Positions 33,761 to 45,330 of a stretch of DNA of 64,000 bases are shown here, piece by piece. Every line of letters starts with the position of its first letter. Positions within the stretch are counted from its first letter, which is position 1. The DNA comes from Mytilus californianus (lineage: Eukaryota > Mollusca > Bivalvia > Mytilida > Mytilidae). The position numbers were made by a program, and so were the translations under genes. The DNA lies in the NCBI RefSeq assembly GCF_021869535.1, contig NW_026262690.1, positions 64,860,995 through 64,924,994 on the forward strand. The letters are read 5' to 3'. The notes under the pieces were generated by a model. That model ran no database searches. It saw only the letters and a list, made by a program, of their open reading frames with translations, and was not told the DNA's origin.

Positions 33761-34145
33761 ATGCTATACCTGGCCAACAAGAATACACCTTACACACACT
33801 AAATTAGTGGTACACTCGAGGTATGGGTATTCTTTCATAAACATTAATAGGCTATTTGAAATGTATAGTATGTAAAAATATACCTATGTATCACCAATAT
33901 AATTTTATATCAGTACATTTTATATCTATAACCAATGGAAAAAATTCTCCTATAATTAGTTAAATTCAATTTTTAACAATAACATTTTCATATTTTAAAA
34001 AAAACTGTGAACATGTGAAAATTTCTTGTTTTCTAGAATTATGGATTTTCAGTCATTTTAAATAAACGGTATACACGGAATAAATTCAATATCAACTTCT
34101 ACGATCTAAGGAAAACAGTTATTAATCTAGTAGATCAACACAAAA
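33761..34145. other. DNA upstream of cassette F
   Basis: AT-rich with no recognised repeat. Similarity to the upstream regions of the other cassettes is weak, so F is probably the oldest or least related copy. Confidence 0.35.
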
Positions 34146-34179
34146 ATGAAAATCTTTCCTCTACTGCTCACTCACCAGG
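34146..34179 (+). CDS. Candidate alternative first exon F of gene 2 (nearest to exon 2)
   Basis: The exon encodes MKIFPLLLTHQ and exits in phase 1 at donor GTAAGG (34180). It is nine bases longer than A, D and E, adding THQ before the junction, so polar residues interrupt the hydrophobic core (MKIFPLLLTHQ-VLTLVIVEVAA). It may still work as a signal peptide. It lies 1.76 kb from exon 2, the shortest first intron, which would make it the default start by distance. Confidence 0.5.
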
Positions 34180-35938
34180 GTAAGGCGCTATATAAATCTT
34201 ACATAAACTATATAAGTTCTGATCAATTTACGAAACAGGCACTCCTAGTAGAGACGTCCTTCATATCTATATTTGTTGAATATCTTATCTAGAATTTTAT
34301 TTTGTTTATTTTATCATTTTTTATATTTAAAATTTACGAACAATTGTTTATATCTTTCAAATGATCAGAAACTTTTTATTTATGTGAAGGACATGTTTCC
34401 TATATATCTCAAAGTTAATATATTATCTAGTACATCTATATGTGTATCAGATTAACTTTAAATTCAATTGAAATGAATATTTCCTTTATACATGTCAAAA
34501 AAAATAAGTGTCTCTTAGGCACAGTTAACTTGTCAAACGTTTTTTTATGTATGAGTGTCTATTTCTTCATGTGTTTACCAAAACATTTAATTAATATGAA
34601 TGAAATGAGATGTTGGATATAAACTTAAATGAGACAGCAACCAAACAAAACAAAAAATGAAAATAAAGGTCAGTATTCTTATAAATTGTTAAAAACTGGA
34701 CTACAGGATGTCAAGTTGTCAGGTTAACATATATATGTATATTGGACCTAATCTGCACTGTCACTTTATGGTTGTTGCCTTAATTGATAATTTGGTGTTT
34801 TAAGTTCCAAACAACTAGTGTTGGTTCAAGTTAATTTTGAGGTTGCCATACAAAAGGCTTGCCATCATTGGAGCTTAACAATGACATTGTTGTGTTGTTG
34901 GATTGCAGTCTAATAATTTCTCCTCAATTCATTTGATTCTCTTTTTTCTATATTCAATTAGCAAGCACATTACCTACTGGTCAATCTAGTTTAAAGCTTG
35001 CCATATTCATATCACATTTTAATGTCATCCTGAAGATGTTATTTTAGCCACTAGAGCTAGTTCAGCAGTCTTCAATCAATCCTTCCATATAGAATGTATT
35101 TCAATTAAGTACTGTCTGGTAGACTTACCAGTGATTCATGTTGGTCTTGTAACAATTATATTAATCAGTCAATTGGATTTTTGTGTTGTTGGGTTGCTGT
35201 CTCATTAACTAATGTTCATAAATTGGATTCCTTTGTATTTTCCCTCTTAAAATAAGAATTTGGTGTTTCCTTGGAATTAGTTTTCATTTCTTTGTTTCTG
35301 TGGGTTTCTTTATAACTTCAATTTGAAGCAAAACTGACAGACATAACAAACAAGTCCACAGTAAATTGATGTTTTGTTTTTTATTTTGATTCCTATCTTT
35401 TTTTTCTTTTTTTTTTTGGGGGGGGGGGAGGGGGAGGGTCATTGGTTTGCTATCCAAGTGATACATCCACAACATCTCTTTTAATTTATATTCAAATGAA
35501 AAAGAGTTGAAAATTACAGTATAAAGTAAAAGACTTTTAAAAAGGGTATAAACAAGTAAACTATAAAATCAAAAATGTAGCTGAACAAACCTAACTTTTA
35601 CCGAGGGAGATGTCAAGAGCAAAAATAAGAATCAAACACTTCTGATATATTGGAATCTATCTCATCGTCTGGTTGTTGAAGCAAGGAACAAGTCAAATTA
35701 TGATAAAACCTTCATCGCTTCTTTAATATAGATATAAATTGAAGAAAGCAGACATACATGTGAACTATAGAAAGAATAATAGACTATTATCCCCCCCCCC
35801 CCCCCCCCAATTCTGTATGTGCCTGTCCCAAGTCAGGAGCCTGTAATTCAGTGGTTGTCGTTTGCTGCTGTATATCATATTTGTTTTCGTTCATTGTTTT
35901 CCTGTGCTAACCTTGTTATCTTATTATATCATTTTCAG
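34180..35938. other. First intron of gene 2 (from exon F)
   Basis: Contains a G-run at about 35418-35435, a C-run at about 35791-35808, and a dispersed-repeat module at 35812-35900 ('gtgcctgtcccaagtcagga'). The exon 2 acceptor follows (tattatatcattttcAG ending at 35938). No further exon is seen. Confidence 0.5.
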
Positions 35939-36082
35939 TGTTAACATTAGTGATTGTAGAAGTTGCAGCGGAAAGATGCATTTCTTCACTGAATGAATAT
36001 GACTCAGAAACACAACTGTGCTGTGATTTTGGAGTAATATCCAAATTCAATGAACATGGACAGAAGTTAGATTGCTGTAGCG
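35939..36082 (+). CDS. Gene 2 exon 2: end of signal peptide, first Cys pairs
   Basis: The exon is 144 nt, phase 1 to 1. It encodes (V)LTLVIVEVAA, then ERCISSLNEYDSETQLCC and LDCCS. The hydrophobic run is too short to start a protein alone and no ATG precedes it in the exon, so an upstream first exon is required. Confidence 0.85.
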
Positions 36083-39000
36083 GTAAGTTTTGTAGGGATT
36101 TTACTTCTGAAACTGATTGGATATTTGTTATTATATAAGTTTCCTATTATGTAAATAGGAAGATGATGACAGTTCAATTTTTTGAATAGTTCAAGTTCTC
36201 CTATAATATTATAGTGACAATTTGCACGTAAACAAAACAAATATATTTATGATTCAGCATGTCTGAAAAAAATATCCTACACATTGTGTATCATATAAAC
36301 ATCTAATCCACCAAAACTTTCATAAAGTAAAGAGAACATAGTAAGGATGGCTTATTCCATCAGAATGATATGTTTTGGTACTGGTACCAACACTCTATGC
36401 TTGTCTTTTCAGACTGGACACTTTCATGTTCTAAAAATTAGTACTCTTGAATCTCATTTTCAGAAACTATGTCGGCTTTTTATAAGAATGATATCATTTT
36501 TTTTTAACAACCTAAAAAAAAATTATGAACAGTGTTGTTGTTTTCTTATTGCCACATATCATCATAATCTAATACATAAAAAAAGAATCACAGGAGCTAC
36601 CAAAGATATTGGACAGCACAACTGACCACACCAACACCAGATTCCTCCAGGAAAATAGACTACAAATAAATATAAAACAACACTTGGTCCAGATTGCCCA
36701 ACTTGGTACAGACACAAAATGTATGACTATAGAAGTGATAAATAACCTTGAACCTGCAGGCTACAAAAGATTTAAAAATGAAATATTATAGTATACCTAT
36801 ACATGCTATACATGCTATACACTACATACTTATTTTTTATCTTTAGGAAAAAGCTTTATCGTTGATACTGAGATTTGTTGTAAAAATGTTGTGTTCAAAA
36901 GGCTTGCAGAAGATGGTAATGAATTAAGATGTTGTGGAGCTTTCTCTTACAAAAAGTCAGAAAAAGTCTGCTGCAACAACACCTTGCATAACAAAACAAA
37001 TGGTAATATGGTAACTTAGTGTTAATCTTAATTTGACCTTTTGAAATAATAAAAATAAACTCAAGGTTATTTCAAAGCATTTTAAACATTTAAGTAGTCT
37101 TTAAAAAAATCATAATTGCTGGTTTTTCAGGAGAACTTTAGTTTTTTTACAGGTATTGACGCCCTTGTTAAAAGATCAATCTATTTATTTCTATTAAAAA
37201 TAAAACTTATTCAATTTTTTCAGTCCATCAAAGAAATAAATATGGTGGTTTATTTCTTTCATCATAGTGCAACTAATTCCAATCAGTCTTTATAGTATTT
37301 TTATTTTATTTCCATATCCAGGTATCAATAGTTGCTGTGGTTCATCACCTATTGACCCCAAAGGAACAATTTGCTGTAGTGATGGCAATGGTAATAAAAG
37401 GTCACACAGCATAGGAACTCATATGAAATGTTGTGGGGTTGAATATTACGACAAAACAACACATTATTGTAAAAACAAAAAGAAAGGCATTGTCTTACCC
37501 AAGTTTAAATCCTTATGTAACAACACTGAGTATGACAAAAGGAAACAGAAATGTTGCACTGGAACCTTATATAATGTCAGTGATAGTGATGAGCATTATA
37601 AATGTTGTGGCACAAAGTTGTATAATACAGTTGATGAAAAATGTTGTGATGGAAGTTTTACCATACCACATGATGCTGAGTGCTGTGAAAAAGGTAGTTT
37701 TTTCTATTTTCTATTTAATGCATTTAAGATTTGTATTTCGAGATAGCTTTAAAAAAAGTAGACTGATTCCTGTATGTTGGAAACCCTTGGATGAATGTGC
37801 AAACACCTATGTTGGCTATCTTGTGGCGGCCAAATTTTATTGGTGAAGGAAGCCAAAGTGACCAGAGAAAATCATCTACCTTTGGCAGTCAAACTGGCAA
37901 TCCTAGCCAATTAACATCAGAGTTGAACTCACCTGTCACATGCAGGGTTCAAACTCACAACCTCAGTGTTGATAGGCTACAGTGATACTGTAGACTTATA
38001 TCAACATCTATGAAAATTCAATAATCTCCTTTCTTAAAAATGTAATCTCTTTCACACATTTCTTGATTAATATTTCACTCAGAACTTGTTGGAGGATGAA
38101 TATAAAGGTTGGAAAGCAAACACATTATCATTTAACAGACCACTTGAAGGGATGACATCTGAAATTTTTCACTCAACTTTTGAAAATTAAGGGTCTGAAT
38201 GTACAATTTCTAAAACTGCATTCAATTTATTCTACATAAACATCTTTTTAATGTAGGCCATTACCATTCAAGTAGTCAGAAGTGTTGCAATGGGCTCCCT
38301 GTCAACATTACATCATCAACAGAGGACTGTTGTGGGAATGGATTGTATGACAGTCAATACCAATCATGTTGTGGGAGTGTAATATACAACACATCCTCTC
38401 ACCAGTGTTGTAAACCTGGTAAGTACTGATTAAGCACTGCAAAAATCACACTGATACAGAATTTGAAAATTCATTACTTATATGGTTATTAAAAGAGTAT
38501 AACATCATTACTGATTAAGACCAGTAGTTTGTGTGGCTACATCTATTACACATTTGTTTCACTCCAATTAAAACTTAGTCATGACACCTTTTTCATGGTG
38601 AAGTATTAAGAAATTGAAGCCCACAAAAATAATTTATTTTAAACAGATTACATATTGCATGCAAGCAGATTACTGTGTTGAGTTCTTCTCTTATTCTTAT
38701 GCAGTACAGTGTGGATGGTTGAAAACTGTCACACAATTTGAGGAGTTACTATTCTTATTATTTTTTAATTATAAAGTTGTTGTTCCTATGATATTTATTT
38801 TTTTCACTAATTCTTATCACAGCTATGCAACTTCATTTTACTTCAATTAGGATATAATTGTAGTTTTAAAATATTCATGCCATCCACCCAAGTTTCATTG
38901 CCCATAACCACCCTGACATATTGTTTACCATCTCCCTCTTTGGAGGTTTGAAAAAAACTAACAAGCTAACTCATCAACTTGACAAAACATAATCTCAAGC

Positions 39001-42000
39001 TTCCTAAAATGGATTATTTCTGTGCAGTTTGCCATATAAGGAATCCATAATTTAAATATAAGGCATGCAGATGGGCTTTTATGTAATAAAAATATTTTTT
39101 TAACAGGAGGTGACATTATTGTTAAATCTTCTGAATACAAATGCTGTGGAAAAACCAATTATGACAGCAATGTAGATGTTTGCTGCACCAAACACAATTT
39201 CAATGGTGAAACATTTAAAATAATTACAAAATCTGTTGAATATCATGACACATGCTGTGTTCCTGCTCACCTTGAGAAAAGTCAGTCCTATTCAAGTATT
39301 ACACATAGATGCCAGCTGGGTGGTATTATTAATAAAACTGATATGTGTGGTAATGACCAATATAATGAGACCTCAGACCTATGCTGTGGAGGAGTTCTGG
39401 ATAAGATGGGGTTAGATGAAGGAAGAGATTGCTGTGGAATAAAAAGTTATAACAAGACTACAAAGATCTGTTGTGATAACACAATTTACTTAAAAACAAA
39501 CAAACAGAGGTAAGAAAATAATGTATTTTAATGGGCTTCCAATAACAATATATAAAAACATGGAAATAGTAAATACTTTATATAAAGATTAAATGCTTAA
39601 GCTTTTGATATTCACAACAGCACATTATTAATAAAGTTGGACATCATAAACTTGGTAATAACTTAATCTGATGTAATATGAATTCTAAAACTTTTCACTG
39701 TTAGTAAACTAACTTTTATTTATATCCCAGAAATGATTTACATCTTTGGTAAGCTTACTTTCAAGTCAAAACTATTGAAAAATTAAAAGATAAAATACTA
39801 CATAGTATTACAAAAAAGTAGAATTAGATGCTTACAAATAAAATGTACTGCAAATATGTTAATACATTTAATCATTTTGAATTCTTATTTGGATTTTGGC
39901 AGGCTTTTTCTTGTAGACTTTGTCAAACATAATCTGAAATTAGATACTGACTTTTAAATGTTTTACATTATATTAACAGCTGTCATCAAAATACTGCGGA
40001 GTTTATAGATGAGTTCCCTCCTACACTGCCTAGGCATATAGACTATGGAATATGTTCTTACTGTAACTTACACAGCATCGAGAATGTCATACTATTTCTG
40101 GAGTCAGCTACTAATCTATGTAAACGATTTGGTAAGTTTAAAACAAATTACTAGATTTGATAGAACAAGAGTGCACACGCTGAAATGTCTCGCCTTCTTT
40201 ACTAACCATTGATATTATGTTGATAGTCCTAAATGAAAGCTTTACTACAACTATTACATAAACTTAACATGATCCAAAAAATGGAAGTCAAGGTCATATA
40301 AACCAAACGAGAAATACATGTACACCTTGCAATCATTCAATACACTAAATATAGTTTACCTATTGCTTATAGTTTCTAAGAAACAGACTTAACCAAGAAA
40401 ACTAAACATTGACCAATGAATCGTGAAAATAAGGTCAAGGTCAGATGAACCATGCCAGGCAGACATGAACAGCTTACAATCCTTCCATACAACAAATATA
40501 GCTGACCTATTGCTTATAGTTTAAGAAAAACAGACTGAAACACATAAACTTAACACTGAGCAATGAAACGTGAAAATGAGGTCAAGGTCAAATAAAACCT
40601 GCGAGACTGACATGTACATCATAGAATATTTCCATACACCAAATATAGTTGACTTATTGCATAAAGTATAAGAAAAAAGACCAAAACTCAAAAATTTAAC
40701 TTTGACGACTGAACCATGAAAATGAGGTCAAAGTCAGATGACACCTACCAGTTGGACATGTACACCTTACAATCATTCCATACACCAAATATAGTAGACC
40801 TATTGCATAAAGTATAAGAAAAATGGACCAAAACACAAAAACTTAACTATAACCACTGAACCATGAAAATGAGGTCAAGGTCAGATGTCACCTGTCAGTT
40901 GGACATGTACACCTTACAATCCTTCCATACACCAAATATACTAGACCTATTGCTTATAGTATCTGAGATATGGACTTGACCACCAAAACTTAACCTTGTT
41001 CACTGATCCATGAAATGAGGTCGTGGTCAAGTGAAAACTGTCTGACGGGCATGAGGACCTTGCAAGGTACGGACATACCAAATATAGTTATCCTATTACT
41101 CATAATAAGAGAGAAATTAACAGTACAAAAAAACTTTTTTTTCAAGTAGTCACTGAACCATGAAAATGAGGTCAAGGACAATGGACATGTGACAGACGGA
41201 AACTTAATTACATAAGGCATCTATATAAAAAAGTATGAAGCATCCAGGTCTTTCACCTTCTAAAATATAAAGCTTTTAAGAAGTTAGCTAATGCTGCCTT
41301 AGCCGCCGCCGCCGGATCACTACCCCTATGTCGAGCTTTCTGCGACAAAAGTCGCAGGCTCGACAAAAATGCAAGAATAATTTTTAAACTATTATTATAA
41401 TATTGAATACTGTCTTCGAATGCAAAAATATATCTAGTATTTGTAATAGAACATAAAACACTTAAAACATTTGACATGCTGTAAAGGGACCACAAAACAA
41501 GATGTCTGAAGAAACATGTCTTTTTCTAAAAATTTTACAAAAAAAAATAATTGAAGAATTCCCAATATTCTCATCATTTTCATAGTTTGACTAACAATAA
41601 AAATAGACATTTCAAAAAATGTAAGAAAGACATATTTGCTTTTTAAATAAAACATAAATTTTACTTTCAGTTCTGAAGATTGCTAATATAAACACATCAA
41701 TGGCTGGTAACACAACGACAGTGGATGGTATCATACTTAAAGATTTGATCTCTAAGAAAACTTTTAAAAAACGAAAGGTTCAATTCCAAGTACCTTGCAC
41801 ATGTCAACTGAACACAAGACCAATTATCCTTCTAACAGACCTAAATGATTATAGCAAAATTTTGAGATTAGGTGACAGTAACCTTATTATTCCATGGAGT
41901 AAAAGAGCAAGCAATTACCTGCAGAAAAAGGCAACACAGTGTGTAAATGACAAAAATAAACTTGCTCTGGACACAGTGGCTGGGATCAAAATATCTATTG

Positions 42001-42041
42001 AAATTACAAATCATGAACTGAAAAGAAAAGGGGTGTTATAA
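35939..42041 (+). CDS. Galaxin-like secreted Cys-rich protein with NTR-like C-terminus (gene 2)
   Basis: Common exons are 35939-36082, 36847-37002, 37322-37693, 38257-38418, 39107-39509, 39980-40131 and 41671-42041 (stop), joined to one of six candidate first exons upstream. With exon E the protein is 594 residues. It has a signal peptide (cleavage expected before ERC), then about 22 double-cysteine pairs in galaxin-type repeats (CCGxxxY followed by a further CC, e.g. KCCGVEYYD, KCCGTKLYN, DCCGNGLYD, DCCGIKSYN). The C-terminal ~170 residues have spaced cysteines (CSYC, LCKRF, PCTC, QCVND) resembling an NTR/TIMP-like module. Many NxT/S sites suggest glycosylation. There is no membrane anchor; it is presumably secreted into extracellular matrix. 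Galaxins are known coral and mollusc skeletal matrix proteins; a shell or other matrix role here is inference. Every splice site is GT-AG and every phase fits. Confidence 0.85.
36847..37002 (+). CDS. Gene 2 exon 3
   Basis: The exon is 156 nt, phase 1 to 1, with acceptor atctttAG and donor GTAATA (weak). It encodes ICCKNVVFKRL, LRCCGAFSYKKSEKVCC and NNTLHNKT: three Cys pairs. Confidence 0.85.
37322..37693 (+). CDS. Gene 2 exon 4
   Basis: The exon is 372 nt, phase 1 to 1, with donor GTAGTT (non-consensus at +4). It encodes SCCGSS, ICCSDG, KCCGVEYYD, LCNNTEYD, KCCTGTLYN, KCCGTKLYN, KCCDGS and ECCEK, the densest block of galaxin-type repeats. The two single-Cys variants (HYCKN, LCNN) look like degenerate pair positions. 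Confidence 0.85.
37785..37992 (-). mobile_element. Truncated SINE copy in gene 2 intron
   Basis: 'cttgtggcggccaaatttta', 'ttggtgaaggaagcc' and 'cacatgcagggttcaaactc' match the SINE at 59485-59728. Both the tRNA-like end and the tail are incomplete. Confidence 0.65.
38257..38418 (+). CDS. Gene 2 exon 5
   Basis: The exon is 162 nt, phase 1 to 1. It encodes KCCNGLPVNIT, DCCGNGLYDSQYQSCC, GSVIYNTSSHQCCK: four Cys pairs and two potential N-glycosylation sites. Confidence 0.85.
39107..39509 (+). CDS. Gene 2 exon 6
   Basis: The exon is 403 nt, phase 1 in, 2 out. It encodes KCCGKTNYDSNVDVCC, TCCVPAHLEKS, CQLGGIINKTDMCGNDQYN, LCCGGVL, DCCGIKSYN and ICCDNTIY. The last third aligns with gene 1 exon 806-991, which starts with its own intron there. 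Confidence 0.85.
39980..40131 (+). CDS. Gene 2 exon 7: linker and start of NTR-like domain
   Basis: The exon is 152 nt, phase 2 in, 1 out. It encodes CHQNTAEFIDEFPPTLPRH, then GICSYCNLHS and NLCKRF. It corresponds to gene 1 exon 1975-2072, which is 54 nt shorter. Confidence 0.85.
40163..41375 (+). mobile_element. Tandem-core element with 3' hairpin, in last intron of gene 2
   Basis: The left end is 'agagtgcacacgctgaaatg'. There are six to seven ~147-bp units ('atgaaaatgaggtcaaggtc' near 40431, 40578, 40723, 40871, 41017, 41168). The right end is CCGCCGCCGCCGG, then a near-perfect hairpin (TGTCGAGC, CTGCGAC, aaaa, GTCGCAG, GCTCGACA) and 'aaaaa'. It is inserted in the intron 40132-41670, in the sense orientation. 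Confidence 0.8.
41671..42041 (+). CDS. Gene 2 exon 8: NTR-like domain, stop
   Basis: The acceptor is tttactttcAG at 41669-41670. The exon encodes VLKIANINTSMAGNTTTVDG, VQFQVPCTCQLNTRPIILL, IPWSKRASNYLQKKATQC and ends HELKRKGVL at 42041. CTC and the later single Cys fit the NTR-like cysteine order; the W-SKRA stretch resembles the end of NTR modules (family knowledge, not searched). Confidence 0.85.
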
Positions 42042-45000
42042 CAACATCTCAAATTAGGTCAATGAGTTTTAAAATTCTTATTTCCTATGAAAGTATAAGT
42101 TTCTTTACACTTGGTTTCAAATTACTCCAAGTATTAGTTTACAAATTTGCTTTCTGCTTATAATGAAAATAATTGTTACCTCATGACCATAATAATGGCA
42201 AAATACTTTGCCAGTTTCCCATTTAAAATATAACAATATAAGTTTTAAGTGAAGAAATTGATTGGAAACTGACATCCCAAACAACTTGTTATTAATAGTC
42301 ACATTATTTTTGTTTTAAATCAAGCAAATTTCACAAAACACCCTCTACTTTTGGAGAACCGGTCATAAGAACTAGGTCAGAGAGGTGGATATTGGTAAAG
42401 CTAGTATAATTATACTCAGGTTGTAGGATTTTGAAGATAGTTGATAGTCAGTATGAAAAAACCTATGTGAAATCTCTAAGACAAACAACAATCAGTTTTT
42501 AATTAAATATCATTTTGTTTGTAATAATTTAAATTAATTTATCGGTGTCATCCGAGTGCTCCTAGACAGGAGGGAACTACGAAATAGGAAAAAAGAATGA
42601 CAAATGTTGATAGGGCTTATTGTTTTGTATTATGTTAATATACTGCCATCATAAATATCATTACGTTTATGTCCATCTCATATGTGTGTTAGTCTTATTT
42701 GACTGTAAAAATGGCCTATTTATTAACTCCCCATTTTACTATGCATTGCTGTAAATATTCATGTTTATTTATGTAATATTAAATTTTTATAAAAAAGCGT
42801 TTAACATATTTGTTTTTTGGGTTCATTATTTTGTACATAAATTGCTCATTGTTGAAGGCTGTATGGTTGTTAATTGCTGTGTCATTTAGTTTCTTGTGGA
42901 GAGTTGTCTCATTGGCAATCATACCACATCTTCTTTTTATAATTTAGATCCTTGATTGTTGTGGATAAATTTCTATAAAAGGCAATGTCCCATTGTAAAT
43001 AATTGTTACCATAATACCAGTAAGTATAAATCATAATTGTCATCATCACATTGTTTTCCTTTCACAAAGGACTGTAGACATCTATAACATGATTTAACAG
43101 AAAAATAAGATGCTTCAGTTGAAATAAATTTGAAATTCCACAGCTTTTGTTCCCCCATCATGATTTTCTTAACAGAGGGTCATATTGCTTACAAAGATGC
43201 TATATTAACAAGGGTTTCAAGTTGTAAAGCTGAAGTCATCACTTTGAAAGTTTTACAGAGGCAATCTTAATTTGGTTGCTTGTTATGGAATATCTGTCAA
43301 AGATGACCATGGCAATGTTTCATTTGTCAGATTTACAAGTTCAAGTAAGGCAATATTTAGTTTTCTGCGAGGTGTCTGGTTCAAGTTAGTCAATATATAG
43401 TTTCATGTGGGGTGTCTGGTGGCTGTTGTTTGTCTTAATTTGCATATTTTTTCTATTTGATTATGGTGTTGTCTGTTTATATTTGACTTCTTGGTTTTTT
43501 TTTGTATCTCTAGATAATATTATAAAAAATATACTTAATTTTACTAATATGTTTCTGATAAGTTTTTTATTAAATTCTGCCGTGCTCTATAAATAATAAT
43601 ATAAGGATCGAGATGTGGTTTCATTTGAAATCAAAACTCGATATATTGGTAGGACAATAATGTCCCTTCCTGCAGTCTTATTGTTACATGAACATTTCAG
43701 GAAAAGATAACATGAGCAAGATTAAGAGTTGTATGGCTTGCAAATGTTAATTACCAAAAATAAAATGAAGGGACTCAATAAAAGCAGGTCAACTAAAAGC
43801 AAATGCAAAATTGATCTCTTAGTCAACATTATGTACTAATGAACCAAAAGAAAGCTGAAGATCTACAAAAAAAAGTCCAAATAAATATATGTTTTATCAA
43901 GTTTTCTATGTCCAAATACTGCAATTTCTTAAAAACTAGGTCAATCTGAATGAAATGCAAACTTGATCTGTAATTGTTATACACCAATATACCAAAAATT
44001 TTAGTGGCAGGGCCATAAAATAAATCAATAAAAGGCCAGCATTAAATGAGAGAACGTATCATTCAAATAACATTTTTAAGGAGTACCTTTCACATTTCAA
44101 CATTGGACGTTAGTTATCAGAGGCAAATGTAAAAAAAAAAAAAAAAAAAAAAAACCAATGACATAAAAAGTTTAAAACAATCATTAAGAAACATCATCCT
44201 TGTTTGGGACAAGCATAAACAGTGTGAATCAACTTAAAACAGGTGTGGTTGAACTAAACCTTCCTCCAACCGGGAATTAAATTGAACTTTTCTTTTTTTA
44301 GAATGATTTCCAATTCAAATAATTATGTAAGTGCCTATTGTAGCTTCAAAAACAGTTCCGATAAACCCGGTGTGACATTAAAGGAGTTTTATTTCAAGGA
44401 CAACAAGAACCTATAATGAAATTTCATAAGATTTACATATCTTTTTTCTTCCTTTAAATATTTTAAGTAACACATATTAAAGTCAACAATTCTCAGATTG
44501 CATTTCAATTTCTTAAGCATCTAATCTTGATTTGATTTTAATAAGCTATTCATACTATTAAATGACATATCCTACCGAAAAGTAAAGAGAAATCAATATT
44601 TGCAAAGTACTCTCTAGTATGCTCACCCTTTGCAAAAAATGTATATAATCATTTAATGTTTTAAACCTGTGGATTAATATTTTATTGTTTTGTAGTGGTT
44701 TATAGTTATGTATCTAAGATTTAAACATTGACAATTTAGCAAATTAAATTGATGTCAATTTTGATTTTGTGGTACTCTCTTATTTGGTTAACCACAGGGT
44801 ACAAAAGTTCACATGAGCATGTTTACCACAAAATATAAATCTTTCTGAGCAGGCTTATCACAAGATATTCTTCAGTCAATGATTATATGTTCAGTAATAG
44901 CATTTCTAAAAGTCTCTGAGTAAAATGGATGATACAATAGTACAGTGTTGCCAGTATTATAAGGAAAGCATGGTAAAAATGCAATGACTTGATAATGACT

Positions 45001-45159
45001 CCTTTTCACATATTTGATTTTAAAGGTTAATTTAAGTCATAACCTTCTTTTTGAACTTTTAAAATAGTTTGGCTCAACTCAATGAGACAATAATGGAGTT
45101 TTCAAAAAAAAAAAAATTTGTATCTTTTTCTATAAACAAGAAAGGTTTTTTTTTAGTTT
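42042..45159. other. 3' flank of gene 2 and intergenic DNA
   Basis: 42815-42945 is a dispersed-repeat copy in + orientation ('gctcattgttgaaggctgta', 'tctcattggcaatcat'). A short doublet of 'ggtgtctggt' units lies at 43330-43425. Poly-A of about 24 lies at 44131-44154. 43850-43990 resembles the core of the 56432-57256 element. No gene is seen. Confidence 0.45.
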
Positions 45160-45330
45160 TTATAAGATAAGATAAGATAAGATAAGATAAGATATTTTTA
45201 TTCCAATTTAATAAAGGGCCCATGAAGAGCAAAGTAATTTATTACAATGATTTAGATAATTGACACATTAAATTATACTATGCAAAATTTTGCAAATCTA
45301 TTTTAACTACTATGACAGATCTATAGAATC
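45160..45330 (-). mobile_element. LINE 3' end fragment
   Basis: A (TAAGA)n tract at 45165-45195 is followed by 'tttttattccaatttaataa' and 'agggcccatgaagagc'. The reverse complement is a retrotransposon 3' end with a simple-repeat tail. The closely similar end at 47062-47115 is attached to coding sequence. Confidence 0.6.

Noticed and set aside
35284..35475. Minus-strand frame with a Pro/Lys run
   Set aside because: It is created by T/G homopolymer tracts at about 35400-35435; no homology or gene structure.
37267..37321. In-frame hydrophobic extension before exon 4 that looks like a signal peptide (IPISLYSIFILFPYP)
   Set aside because: This is the pyrimidine tract and 3' end of the intron read in frame. 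There is no ATG, and an acceptor AG at 37320-37321 fits the phase. An internal start is possible but unsupported.
37433..37846. 137-codon + strand frame overlapping gene 2 exon 4
   Set aside because: It is a shadow frame of the galaxin-like exon; the correct frame keeps the paired cysteines and splice phases.
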